Assembly: GCA_037446115.1 (NCBI GenBank)
Contig: JBBIJF010000004.1
Coordinates: 124,001 to 188,000, forward strand
Length of the DNA stretch: 64,000 nucleotides
Direction: 5' to 3'
From: JANWXD01 sp037446115
Lineage (GTDB): Bacteria > Acidobacteriota > Terriglobia > Bryobacterales > Bryobacteraceae
Made by a program: the position numbers and the translations under genes. The notes below the pieces were generated by a model, which saw only the letters and a list, made by a program, of their open reading frames with translations, made no database searches and had not been told where the DNA came from. This document shows, piece after piece, positions 1 through 9,295 of the stretch; within the stretch, counting starts at the first letter, position 1, and each line of letters begins with the position of its first letter.

Positions 1-1
1 G

Positions 2-1006
2 GGCGAGAATCGCATCCTGGTGAGGCAGGGGCTGGATGCTCTGCGGAAGGTCCGCAATCCGGGCCTCCGGGCCCTGCTGCGAACCGCGGGATTTGGCGAG
101 GGCGACAGACCCTCTGCGGGACAGGTTGCTTTTCGTATCGCGCCCCGCATCAACGCGGCCGGGCGCATGGCGGATGCGGCCGAGGTCATTCGCCTGTTCT
201 TGACCGACGACCCGCAGACGGCAGCCGAACTGGCCGCGCGGCTGGAAAGCTGGAACCAGGAGAGGCAGCAGGCGGAAACCGAAATCCTGACGCGAATCCT
301 CGAGCAGTGCCGCCGGGAGCCCGTCACGCCGCAACACAAGGCGCTGGTTTTTGCAGGCGAGCACTGGCACCGCGGCGTGGTCGGTATCGTGGCTTCGCGG
401 CTCGTTGAGGAGTTTCACCGCCCCTCCTTCGTCCTGAGCCTGGACCACCAGGCGGGCGTCGCCCAGGGTTCCGGACGGAGCATTCCCCGGTTTCATCTGC
501 TCGGAGCGCTCGAAGCGATGTCCGATTTGTTCCAGCGCTTCGGGGGACACCACCAGGCCGCGGGAGTCACTCTCGCCACCGAGCGCGTCACCGAGTTCCG
601 CCGGCGCCTGAATGAGTACGCCGCCACGCGGCTCACCGACGAGGATCTCGTTCCGGAACTGGAGATCGACGCCGTCCTGGACCTTCGCGAGGTCAACGAT
701 CGTTCCGTAAGCGAAGTACTCGACTTAGCCCCTTTCGGCTGTGGTAACCCGCGCCCGCTGTTCGCGGTCCTCGGAGCGGAAGTGGTGGGTGATGCTTCGG
801 TCTGGAACGAAAAACACCTTCGCCTCCACTTGCGCCAGAACGGACGGACGTTGACGCTGACCGGCTGGAGGATGGCGCATCTGGCCGGGGAACTGGGCCG
901 CGGCGCCCGCGTGGACGCCGTCGTCTCCGTCGAGGAGGACCCTCGCGGCGCGGCACGCGGCTGGGAAGGCTGGGCGCTGAATCTGGAGGCCGTGAAAAAA
1001 AGCTAG
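2..1006 (+). CDS. recJ: single-stranded-DNA-specific exonuclease RecJ, C-terminal part (cut by window edge)
   Basis: This is the C-terminal part of RecJ, the 5'-3' single-strand DNA exonuclease used in recombination and mismatch repair. The reading frame is already open at base 2, so the gene begins upstream of the window and the N-terminal DHH catalytic half is missing. The motif AFRIAPRINAAGRM and the DHHA1 signature GGHHQAAGVTL are both visible. They are followed by the oligonucleotide-binding domain (PFGCGNPRPLF and beyond). The stop is TAG at 1004-1006. A GC-rich hairpin follows about 25 bases later. I am confident of the family. The full length cannot be seen. Confidence 0.93.
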   Translation, partial: GENRILVRQGLDALRKVRNPGLRALLRTAGFGEGDRPSAGQVAFRIAPRINAAGRMADAAEVIRLFLTDDPQTAAELAARLESWNQERQQAETEILTRILEQCRREPVTPQHKALVFAGEHWHRGVVGIVASRLVEEFHRPSFVLSLDHQAGVAQGSGRSIPRFHLLGALEAMSDLFQRFGGHHQAAGVTLATERVTEFRRRLNEYAATRLTDEDLVPELEIDAVLDLREVNDRSVSEVLDLAPFGCGNPRPLFAVLGAEVVGDASVWNEKHLRLHLRQNGRTLTLTGWRMAHLAGELGRGARVDAVVSVEEDPRGAARGWEGWALNLEAVKKS

Positions 1007-1029
1007 CCTCAATTTCGTTGCAGAGTCCG

Positions 1030-1045
1030 AGCGCCCCGAGGCGCT
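1030..1045 (+). terminator. GC-rich hairpin after recJ
   Basis: AGCGCC and GGCGCT form a perfect 6-bp stem around a CCGA loop, 23 bases after the recJ stop. No U-tract follows, so this is only a possible terminator or RNA 3'-end stabiliser. Confidence 0.35.
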
Positions 1046-1155
1046 TGTGCGGATGTCCTCATTCCCACCGAGCGACCATGTGCGTGGGCAGGGTGTTTCA
1101 GTCAGGATCCGTCTCGACCAAAAAAACGGCGCTGGAATGGCGCCAAGGAGGCGGT

Positions 1156-2163
1156 ATGTGGAAGGACGGAGCAAGGCGCAAAGCAGGAACGGGGCCGGCG
1201 TTGCTCTCACTCACGTTTGCAGCCGGACTGATTTGGGCGAATGGAATCCTTCCGGAGCCACGAAACCTCGATCCGATGTATTCCTTCCAACTCAAGGAGA
1301 AGGCGAAGCTGGACTACACGCCGCTGATCTGGCGCATCCGGGCGGAGCATGGGAAGTTGTGGCTCCTGTGGTCTTCGCGCGGGAGCCCGGTGCGGTACTT
1401 CCTTGCTTCGCTCACCCCCGACGGGCAGCGGATCCACGTCTTGCCCATGGACCCGAGCGCCGAGAACGTGGATATCACTCCGACGTTGAACGGTTTCGCG
1501 AGTCTGATCTCCCGGCGCTCAACCTCGGGGTTCCGGCGGGAGTTAATTCTCGCCGAGCACGACCCGCAGGGAAATCTGTTGTGGCAGAGCGCGGTCCCAT
1601 GCGGAGGCATGGATGCCCTGACTTCGGTCGGCAGCCGCCCGGCTCTGCTCTGTAGCGACGGCCTCCTCAGGGTCTATGGGGACGACGGAACGCCGGCCGT
1701 GAGGCAAACCTGGGGGCGTCGCGGAACCATTCTCATGGCTTTTGCCGGGAACCGGATCGCGATCGTGGACCAGGCAACCGCCCAGGTGCTCGTGCAGGAT
1801 CTGGAGGGGAACACGGTATCCGCGGTCACCGGGACGACACCGGAAATCGAAGAGGCCAGGCGAAACAACCTGGCGGTGGAACAGGAGCTGGCTCGGCGCG
1901 CGGGACCCAACCAGGATCCGAATCGCGTTTCCTTGATCGTGCTCGACGCTGCCTCCGACGGCACCACCGGCGCGCTCCTGGTCTCCCCGCACCGCCCGAT
2001 GCCGGACCGTATCTCAGTGGTGAGTCTGGGTGAGCAGGGACAAGTTACTGCTCGTTACCGCTGTCGTTTTCACCAACGTTGGACGCCCGTCAGAGTTGCA
2101 ATGGGCGGCGGTTACCTGGCGCTGGCGAGCGCCACAGGATGCGTCTACGTTTACAAATTCTGA
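1156..2163 (+). CDS. secreted propeller-like protein of unknown function
   Basis: A 335-residue protein with an N-terminal signal peptide: a basic start followed by the hydrophobic stretch ALLSLTFAAGLIWA. The rest is beta-rich and reads like an irregular six-bladed propeller, with repeated short strands such as GKLWLLWSS, NRIAIVDQ and GYLALASATGCVYVYKF. The open frame reaches back to 1018, but I start at 1156 because AGGAGG lies 5 bases before this ATG and because the signal peptide then sits at the N-terminus. It resembles in plan the gene at 8283-9242: similar length, signal peptide and strand pattern. I do not recognise a named family. A sensor or periplasmic binding role would be inference only. 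It stands alone downstream of recJ. Confidence 0.7.
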   Translation: MWKDGARRKAGTGPALLSLTFAAGLIWANGILPEPRNLDPMYSFQLKEKAKLDYTPLIWRIRAEHGKLWLLWSSRGSPVRYFLASLTPDGQRIHVLPMDPSAENVDITPTLNGFASLISRRSTSGFRRELILAEHDPQGNLLWQSAVPCGGMDALTSVGSRPALLCSDGLLRVYGDDGTPAVRQTWGRRGTILMAFAGNRIAIVDQATAQVLVQDLEGNTVSAVTGTTPEIEEARRNNLAVEQELARRAGPNQDPNRVSLIVLDAASDGTTGALLVSPHRPMPDRISVVSLGEQGQVTARYRCRFHQRWTPVRVAMGGGYLALASATGCVYVYKF

Positions 2164-2421
2164 GACCTCAACTCCGAGGGAGGACACAGGGGTAAGATTT
2201 TTCTTACCAACTCAGGCGGGATCGAACCGCTTTCCTCAGCGCGCGGCGTGGCGACGAGCAGATACGCAGTCAGTTCCACATTCGGAGAAGGTTACGTCCA
2301 ACCGGCGGATCGCCTCGCCCACGGACTCCACGATTTGCGGCGGTCCCGTCACCGCCAGGGCCCGCGGTTTGGGGGAGTGAGACAGCCGCACTCCAAACTG
2401 GCTGATCACCCGTTGAAGAGA
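2151..2421 (-). pseudogene. degraded secretin-like fragment
   Basis: Two neighbouring minus-strand frames read as one broken protein. The first, 2421 to about 2280, contains RALAVTGPPQIVESVGEAI followed by RRLDV, the pattern found in secretin N1-type domains (short strand, 'TGPP', helix, 'I..LD'). The second, 2279 to 2151, continues in another frame as VELTAYLLVATPR to a TAA stop at 2151. The upstream frame is closed by a TGA at 2422-2424, and a third frame carries further protein-like sequence up to about 2490. I see no intact start or ribosome-binding site. The fragment overlaps the end of the secreted-protein gene by 13 bases on the opposite strand. I read it as a decayed gene; a chance reading is possible. 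Confidence 0.42.
2191..2208 (+). terminator. stem-loop after the secreted protein gene
   Basis: GGTAAGA and TCTTACC form a perfect 7-bp stem with a TTTT loop, 28 bases after the stop at 2163. No U-tract follows the stem, so termination is possible but not certain. Confidence 0.35.
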
Positions 2422-2557
2422 TCATCTGCGGGCCGCGCGTACCCCGGCCTGTCGCCGAATTTCGGCCGCTCCGGCGGCTTCTCTTGCAGCGCTTCCCCGG
2501 GCATAACCGCGACCGCCGTGCCCGCGATGATCTCACTCTGACTAAAAAGACTTCTGA

Positions 2558-4068
<1,511 letters not shown>

Positions 4069-4069
<1 letters not shown>

Positions 4070-4431
4070 TGTTTGAAGACCTCGCGCTCCGGCCCAACGA
4101 CCGCGTGCTGCTTTTATCCATACCGGAACATGCGGTCGTGGCCGAGATGGCGGCGCGCCTCACGGCGGGGGTCGTGGTCGGACTCGGCGGCGATGAAGAA
4201 GTCCGCGCCGCACGCCGCGCCGCCCGGGACCTGGAAAACGTGATGTTCGTGCCCGCCCCGCTCGAGGAAATTCCGTGGCGCGACGGTTTCTTCACCAAGG
4301 TGATTGACTGGCGCGGCGGCTGGAAAAATCCGGAACAGGTGGCGCGGGAAGTGGTGCGCGTGCTGGCGCCCGGAGGGGAGGTTTATCTCGCCGATCCGGC
4401 CTGCCGCGCCGTGTTGGAACGGATCAGATAG
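4069..4431 (+). CDS. short SAM-methyltransferase-like protein coupled to thiC
   Basis: A 120-residue protein starting on the ATG that overlaps the thiC stop by one base. The second half ends like a class I methyltransferase: [18 protein letters not shown] is the usual strand 4/strand 5 region. The first half has only a weak version of the SAM-binding glycine motif (GVVVGLGGDEEV), and the protein is about half the usual length. It may be a reduced methyltransferase fold that no longer binds SAM, or a small partner protein. Its last 49 bases overlap the end of metW on the other strand. The specific function is unknown; the coupling suggests a thiamine link, but that is inference. Confidence 0.75.
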
Positions 4432-5042
4432 ACGGCAATTTCCGCCATCAGGTTGGGCAGCAGCCTCCCGGTGTGGCGCCCGGCCAGGAAGATGCGCCGC
4501 TCGATCGCCCACCCCTCCTGCCTTGCCAGATCCTCAAAGTCCTGCACCGTGAGGAAGTGAATGTTCGGCGAATCGTACCACTCGTAGGGAAACAGCCGGG
4601 TCTTGGGAGCGCGGCCGCTGAACAGATGCGCCAGGCGCACCTTCCAGTGCCCGAAATTCGGAAACGCCACGATCGCCCGCCGTCCCACGCGGAGCATCTC
4701 GCGAAGCACCTTGAGCGGCCTTCGCGTCTCCTGCAGCGTCTGGCTCAGGATCACGTAGTCGAAGGCGCCGTCGGGATAATCCGTGAGCCCTTCGTCAATG
4801 TCGCCTTGATAGACCGAAACGCCGCGGGCAATCGCCCGCTGGACCTTGGCGGAATTGATCTCGATGCCGCGCGCCTCCACCCCTTTGTGTTCCGCCAGCC
4901 ACTCCAGCAACTCTCCGTCCCCGCAGCCCAGATCCAGCACTTTGGTGCCGGGCTCGATCAGCTCGCTGATGATGGCGTAATCGCTGCGGCCCAAAACCTC
5001 GCGCACAAACGGGCCGCGCCGGGTCTCGAGCGCCGTGCTCAT
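4383..5042 (-). CDS. metW: methionine biosynthesis protein MetW
   Basis: MetW is a methyltransferase-fold protein that in several bacteria is found with MetX and supports its activity in methionine synthesis. The 219-residue sequence carries the glycine motif [15 protein letters not shown], the strand-end acidic residue in ARGIEIN, and the family stretches [12 protein letters not shown] and [11 protein letters not shown]. Its ATG overlaps the metX stop in an ATGA arrangement, so the two genes form a coupled pair with metX first. The 3' end overlaps the thiC-coupled ORF by 49 bases on the opposite strand, which leaves no room for a classical terminator between them. Confidence 0.94.
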   Translation of the reverse strand: MSTALETRRGPFVREVLGRSDYAIISELIEPGTKVLDLGCGDGELLEWLAEHKGVEARGIEINSAKVQRAIARGVSVYQGDIDEGLTDYPDGAFDYVILSQTLQETRRPLKVLREMLRVGRRAIVAFPNFGHWKVRLAHLFSGRAPKTRLFPYEWYDSPNIHFLTVQDFEDLARQEGWAIERRIFLAGRHTGRLLPNLMAEIAVYLIRSNTARQAGSAR

Positions 5043-6145
5043 CGCAATCGCTCGTAGGTGCGGGCCAGGAAGCCTCGGACAATCTCGGTCTGTTCGCCCA
5101 CCTCCACCAGGAAGGCATCGTGGCCGTAGTTGGAGGTGAGCTCGCAGTACGCCACGTCCCGGTTCCGGCTCCGCAACGCGTTGACGATCTCAAGCGACTG
5201 GTAGCTGGGGTAGAGCCAGTCCGAGGTGAAGCTGATCACCAGAAACCGCGCCTGCGTTTTTTCGAGCACCGAAGCCAGGCTTTCCGCACCGTTGGTCAAG
5301 TCGAAGTAATCCATGGCCTTGGTGATGTAAAGGTAGGAATTGGCGTCGAAGCGGTCCACAAACTGCGCCCCGCGATAATGCAGGTAGCTCTCCACCTCGA
5401 AATCCACGGAGAAGTCGAACCCGTAGCGATCCTTGTCCCGGAGCCGCCGGCCGAACTTCTCGCGCATGGATTCATCGCTCATGTAGGTGATGTGGCCGAT
5501 CATGCGCGCCACCGCCAGCCCGCGCGCCGGCGGCCGGCGGCCGTAATAGTTCCCACCGTTCCAGTCCGGATCGGCCATGATCGCCTGGCGGCCCACTTCG
5601 TTGAATGCGATCTGCTGGGGACTGTGCCTTGCCGTGGTCGCGATGGGAATCGCCGCCGCCACCTTGTCCGGATACGCCACCGCCCATTGCAGCACCTGCA
5701 TGCCGCCCATCGAGCCGCCCGCCACCGCCAGCAGCCGCTCGATGCCCAGGTGATCAATGAGCATCTTCTGCAGCCGCACCATGTCGCCGATCGTGATCAC
5801 CGGAAACGACAGGGCGTAGGGACAACCGGTGGCCGGATTGAGGGAAGACGGCCCGGTGGTGCCCCGACAGCCGCCCAGCACGTTCGAGCAGATGACAAAG
5901 TACTTGTCGGTGTCGAAGCCCTTGCCCGGCCCGATCATGTTGTCCCACCAGCCCGGTTTACCGGTTTCCTGGCTGATGCCGGCCGCATGAGCGTCGCCTG
6001 AGAGCGCGTGGAGGATCAAAATGGCGTTCGTGCGCTCGCGGTTCAGTTCGCCATAGGTCTCATAGGCCACGTCCACCGGGGAGAGCGTGGCGCCGCAGTC
6101 CAGAGGGAGCGAATCGAAGCTAACGTGCTGCGTCTGGACGATCAT
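5039..6145 (-). CDS. metX: homoserine O-acetyltransferase MetX (acyl-donor specificity not certain)
   Basis: An alpha/beta-hydrolase acyltransferase that activates homoserine in methionine biosynthesis. At 368 residues it is of normal length. The nucleophile Ser145 sits in GGSMGGMQ. Other family marks are [43 protein letters not shown], and the acid and base in SFTSDWLYP and [10 protein letters not shown]. Some proteins called MetX use succinyl-CoA, and I cannot settle the donor by eye. It is the first gene of the metX-metW pair. A TATCAT hexamer 20 bases upstream of the ATG could be its -10 element. It diverges from gatB across a 100-base gap. Confidence 0.95.
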   Translation of the reverse strand: MIVQTQHVSFDSLPLDCGATLSPVDVAYETYGELNRERTNAILILHALSGDAHAAGISQETGKPGWWDNMIGPGKGFDTDKYFVICSNVLGGCRGTTGPSSLNPATGCPYALSFPVITIGDMVRLQKMLIDHLGIERLLAVAGGSMGGMQVLQWAVAYPDKVAAAIPIATTARHSPQQIAFNEVGRQAIMADPDWNGGNYYGRRPPARGLAVARMIGHITYMSDESMREKFGRRLRDKDRYGFDFSVDFEVESYLHYRGAQFVDRFDANSYLYITKAMDYFDLTNGAESLASVLEKTQARFLVISFTSDWLYPSYQSLEIVNALRSRNRDVAYCELTSNYGHDAFLVEVGEQTEIVRGFLARTYERLR

Positions 6146-6165
6146 TCGGAGTCGGGGAGAATCCT

Positions 6166-6171
6166 ATGATA
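6166..6171 (-). promoter_or_regulatory. putative -10 element of metX
   Basis: TATCAT on the minus strand, 20 bases before the metX ATG, predicts a short leader of about 14 nt. No good -35 box is visible. Confidence 0.35.
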
Positions 6172-6232
6172 CCAGCCGCCCGCGCACGCCTGCATGGATC
6201 GGCCCGCCGCGCCTCTCCCGCCGCGGGCCCCG

Positions 6233-6238
6233 TATAAT
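6233..6238 (+). promoter_or_regulatory. consensus -10 TATAAT next to the gatB start
   Basis: TATAAT ends 7 bases before the gatB ATG at 6246. Transcription would begin at or one or two bases before the start codon, giving a leaderless message. No clear Shine-Dalgarno site is present; AAGGG lies too close to the ATG. Confidence 0.55.
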
Positions 6239-6245
6239 AAGGGCA

Positions 6246-7724
6246 ATGTCTTCCACCGCGGCTGCTCTTGTCTCACCGGAGGTGTTGGCCCGCTACGAGG
6301 CCGTCATCGGCCTGGAGGTTCACGTCCAGCTGGCGACCAAAACCAAGATCTTTTGCGGCTGCCCCACCAGCTTCGGCGCCCCGCCGAACACCAATGTCTG
6401 CCCGGTTTGCCTCGGCCTGCCGGGTGCCCTCCCCGTGCTCAACCGCAAGGCCGTTGAAATGGCGGTGAAGGCCGCCCTCGCCCTCAACTGTACCGTCCGG
6501 CCCGTCTCGCGTCTGGCGCGAAAGAACTATTTCTACCCCGATCTGCCCAAAGGCTACCAGATTTCGCAGTACGACGAGCCGCTGGCCGAGCACGGGTGGG
6601 TGGAAATCCTCGTCAACGGGGCGAAGAAGCGCGTCGGCGTCACACGCGTCCACATCGAGGATGATGCGGGCAAGAGCCTTCATGAGGGGTTTCCCGACTC
6701 CGACCGCTACACTTATGTGGATCTGAACCGTTGCGGCACGCCGCTGATCGAGATTGTCAGCGAACCGGACCTGCGCAGCTCCGAGGAAGCCTACGCCTAC
6801 CTGACCGAGCTCAAGCTGCTTATGCAGTACGTCGAGGTCTCCACCTGCGACATGGAAAAAGGGCACCTGCGCTGCGACGCCAACGTCTCGGTGCGGCCCC
6901 GCGGCCAGGACAAACTCGGCACCAAGACCGAGGTCAAGAATTTGAACTCCTTCCGGTTCCTGAAAATGGCCCTGGACTACGAAATCGCCCGGCAGGTGGC
7001 CGTTCTTGAAAGCGGCGGCAGCATCACGCAGGAGACGCGCCTGTACAACCCGGACACGGGCGAAACGCTCGGCATGCGGACCAAGGAGTACGCGCACGAC
7101 TACCGTTATTTCCCGGAGCCCGACTTGCTGCCCCTCCGGATCAGCGACGAGTGGCGGGAGCGGATCCGGGCGGAGATGCCCGAACTGCCTCCTCAAAAAC
7201 GGGCGCGGTTCGTCGAGCAGTACGGGCTCCGGGAATACGATGCGCAAGTCCTCACCCTCAGCCGCGAGCTGAGCGAGTATTTCGAGCGCGCCGCCTCCGT
7301 ATCCGGAGATCCCCGCGCCACGGCCAACTGGGTGATGGGCGATCTTCTCGGTGCCCTGCGAGCAGAAGGCAAAGAGATCCACGAATCGCCCGTCAGCGCC
7401 GAGCACCTCGGAGAGCTGGTCGCGCTGATTTCGCGCGGCGAAATCTCCGGCAAACTTGCCAAGGAGATCTTCGCCAGAATGCTCGCCAGCGGTGATCCTC
7501 CCCGCACCATCATGGAGCGCGAAGGCCTGCGCCAGATCAGCGATGCCGCCATGATCGAGAAGGTGATTGAGGAGGTGTTGGCGGCCAATCCCAAACAGGT
7601 GGAGGCCTATCGCGGCGGCAAAACCGGCGTGCTCGGCTTCCTGGTGGGCCAGGTGATGAAAGCCACGCGCGGCCAGGCCAACCCGGTCATGGTCAACGAA
7701 CTCCTGAGGAAGAAGCTGGGTTGA
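6246..7724 (+). CDS. gatB: aspartyl/glutamyl-tRNA amidotransferase subunit B
   Basis: GatB is the kinase/ammonia-acceptor subunit of GatCAB, which converts Glu-tRNA(Gln) or Asp-tRNA(Asn) to the amidated form. The 492-residue protein is complete: YEAVIGLEVHVQLATKTKIFCGC at the start is split by the usual CPVCLGLPGALPVLN motif, then RKNYFYPDLPKGYQISQYD, EVKNLNSFRF, DYRYFPEPDL, and the C-terminal YqeY-like domain ending in NPVMVNELLRKKLG. I start at 6246 because the GatB homology begins just after it; the upstream open frame overlaps the metX promoter. gatA and gatC are not in this window. Confidence 0.96.
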   Translation: MSSTAAALVSPEVLARYEAVIGLEVHVQLATKTKIFCGCPTSFGAPPNTNVCPVCLGLPGALPVLNRKAVEMAVKAALALNCTVRPVSRLARKNYFYPDLPKGYQISQYDEPLAEHGWVEILVNGAKKRVGVTRVHIEDDAGKSLHEGFPDSDRYTYVDLNRCGTPLIEIVSEPDLRSSEEAYAYLTELKLLMQYVEVSTCDMEKGHLRCDANVSVRPRGQDKLGTKTEVKNLNSFRFLKMALDYEIARQVAVLESGGSITQETRLYNPDTGETLGMRTKEYAHDYRYFPEPDLLPLRISDEWRERIRAEMPELPPQKRARFVEQYGLREYDAQVLTLSRELSEYFERAASVSGDPRATANWVMGDLLGALRAEGKEIHESPVSAEHLGELVALISRGEISGKLAKEIFARMLASGDPPRTIMEREGLRQISDAAMIEKVIEEVLAANPKQVEAYRGGKTGVLGFLVGQVMKATRGQANPVMVNELLRKKLG

Positions 7725-7875
7725 GGCGCGCTTACGCCGCTCTCTGACAGCAATCATTGCCCAACGGTCCCCCGCCAGACGCGAGCGAAGCTCAGCCGCA
7801 GAATGGAGAAGGCGGGGCCCTCGTGCCAGGCGCAGAGCGCCGGCCATTCGCGTACAGATCGCTTTTCAACGGCTC

Positions 7876-7904
7876 TTGACAATTTTTTTTTTAGCTAATG
7901 TTAT
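7876..7904 (+). promoter_or_regulatory. promoter with TTGACA -35 box ahead of the Cys-rich gene
   Basis: A perfect TTGACA at 7876-7881 is followed after 17 bases by TGTTAT at 7899-7904. A T-rich tract (nine T's, 7883-7891) fills the spacer. The predicted start of transcription is about 7911-7913, at the GTG codon of the Cys-rich gene. This is the only good -35/-10 pair I found in the window. Confidence 0.6.
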
Positions 7905-7912
7905 GGCATGGG

Positions 7913-8494
7913 GTGAGAAAGCTCTGGCTGGCGTCTGGATTGCTGTGCTTTGAGATGGGCTTGTGGAGCCAGGGCTGTTATGATACCTTCCCGGCCCCCC
8001 GGGCTTACACGAATGGCGGCGGCGGTCAGGTTTGCGAAACCCAGACCTGCATCTCGTGCTTCGGCTGTGGGACGAACTGTTACTGCGACCAAGTCGGCTT
8101 GTGCCCTTGTGGAAGTAGCTACGTGCGACAGAACCTGTGTTGGTACCAAGCCTGCGGAGGACCGATCTGGGTGAGGAAAAAGCAGACGCCTGCGGGAGCC
8201 GACATCGGCGTTGCCGGCCACGAAGCGGCGCGGCTCACCGCGGCCGGCGAAAGGAGCGCAAATCAGAGCGGAGGTGGAGGTCATGAGGCGCGTGACGACC
8301 TTCTTGCTGGCGGCGGCTTGTGCCTTCTGCCAGGCGCCGCAACTTCGAGTCCTCAGCAAAATCCCGTTCGAAACACCCCCCGAAGACGGGGTCGTCCGGG
8401 CGTGGCTGTGTCCCAGCGGCTTGGTTTGGATCAGCCACTCCCGAGGCGAACTGACTCTCGTGGATGGGTCACGCGAGTCAGTCGTTTACCGTAA
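7913..8494 (+). CDS. small secreted cysteine-rich protein (C-terminal end uncertain)
   Basis: The first 85 or so residues make a clear small exported protein: VRKLW then a hydrophobic signal stretch, then about 65 residues with eleven cysteines in a tight pattern (CETQTCISCFGCGTNCYC, then CPC and two more) and many Gly and aromatic residues. I start at GTG 7913 because the strong promoter upstream would begin transcription there; an ATG at 7898 is in frame but overlaps the -10 box. After GGPIW at about 8170 the frame changes character to low-complexity sequence and runs to 8494, overlapping the next gene by 212 bases. So either the tail is unusual or a frameshift has removed the natural stop. 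No known family recognised. It may be a structural, metal-binding or disulfide-rich secreted peptide. Confidence 0.5.
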   Translation: MRKLWLASGLLCFEMGLWSQGCYDTFPAPRAYTNGGGGQVCETQTCISCFGCGTNCYCDQVGLCPCGSSYVRQNLCWYQACGGPIWVRKKQTPAGADIGVAGHEAARLTAAGERSANQSGGGGHEARDDLLAGGGLCLLPGAATSSPQQNPVRNTPRRRGRPGVAVSQRLGLDQPLPRRTDSRGWVTRVSRLP

Positions 8495-9242
8495 GAGCGT
8501 GCCGGAACTGGCGGCCGTCGTCAGCGGCGCCTGCGACGAAAACGGCCGGATTTACTTCTCCGCGGACAGAGCGGTGGTCAAAGTGTACTCGCTAACGGCG
8601 GAGCGGGAACTTCGCTTCGAGCATTCCTTCGAGGCCAAGGGCTTGCTTAACCGGCTCCTGGTGACCGGTGACGAACTTTACGCCGTCGGCCTGGCCCGCA
8701 TAGGCTCGGGCTACGTTTTCGTGCGGAAGTTCAAGTTGCCGGAGGGCCTGCTGCTGGCATCGCCAAGCCTGAAAGTGCCCGTACAAGCCGGAGGTGAGCC
8801 GATCAACCGCTTTGCTGTGGAAGGGGTGATCTTTTGGCATCCCGCGCGGCAACAGCCGGTCTACGTGACGGCCAACCCCCTCGAGTTTTCATGCCTGGAC
8901 TCCAAAGGACAGGTGGCCGCGGTCTACCGCCCTACCCTTGCGGGCTTCATCAACGCCCCGGCCGAAGCATCCGGCAACCGAGACTGGCACCTCTACGACA
9001 GGGTGTACAATGCCGCCGCACTGGCGGACGGCCGGGTGGTCGTCCAATTCGTCACGGGAATGGCGCGAGGGGAACGGCGGCTCTTCCTTGCACTGCTCGA
9101 TGCCGATTTCCGCCCGCTCGGTTTGGAGATCCCTACCGACTTAGGGCTGTTGCTCGGGGCAGCCCGGGACGGAACCTTGTATTTTGTCAGCTTTGAGCTC
9201 TCCGGCCCGAGTTGGATCGCCAAAGCCCGACTCGAGCCTTGA
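8283..9242 (+). CDS. secreted six-bladed propeller-like protein
   Basis: A 319-residue exported protein. The signal peptide is MRRVTTFLLAAACAFC, with cleavage probably after CAFCQA. The rest repeats propeller-like strand patterns: LCPSGLVWISHS, CDENGRIYFSAD, LLVTGDELYAVG, ADGRVVVQFVTG and ARDGTLYFVSF. I start at 8283, where GGAGGT precedes the ATG. An open frame reaching back to 8211 lacks a signal peptide. It lies directly downstream of the Cys-rich gene and probably shares its promoter. It resembles the protein at 1156-2163 in overall plan. I do not recognise a specific family or ligand. Confidence 0.75.
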   Translation: MRRVTTFLLAAACAFCQAPQLRVLSKIPFETPPEDGVVRAWLCPSGLVWISHSRGELTLVDGSRESVVYRKSVPELAAVVSGACDENGRIYFSADRAVVKVYSLTAERELRFEHSFEAKGLLNRLLVTGDELYAVGLARIGSGYVFVRKFKLPEGLLLASPSLKVPVQAGGEPINRFAVEGVIFWHPARQQPVYVTANPLEFSCLDSKGQVAAVYRPTLAGFINAPAEASGNRDWHLYDRVYNAAALADGRVVVQFVTGMARGERRLFLALLDADFRPLGLEIPTDLGLLLGAARDGTLYFVSFELSGPSWIAKARLEP

Positions 9243-9253
9243 CTCCGCCACTT

Positions 9254-9270
9254 TCCGGCAACGTGCCGGA
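9254..9270. terminator. short hairpin between convergent genes
   Basis: TCCGGCA and TGCCGGA form a perfect 7-bp stem with an ACG loop in the 53-base gap between the convergent propeller gene and ftsK. It could act for both strands, but there is no U-tract on either side. Confidence 0.42.
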
Positions 9271-9295
9271 GCCTGATACGGCAGTGTCGCCGCAC

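Noticed and set aside
1018..1155. Upstream extension of the secreted propeller gene
   Set aside because: It would bury the signal peptide and lacks a ribosome-binding site, whereas 1156 has AGGAGG.
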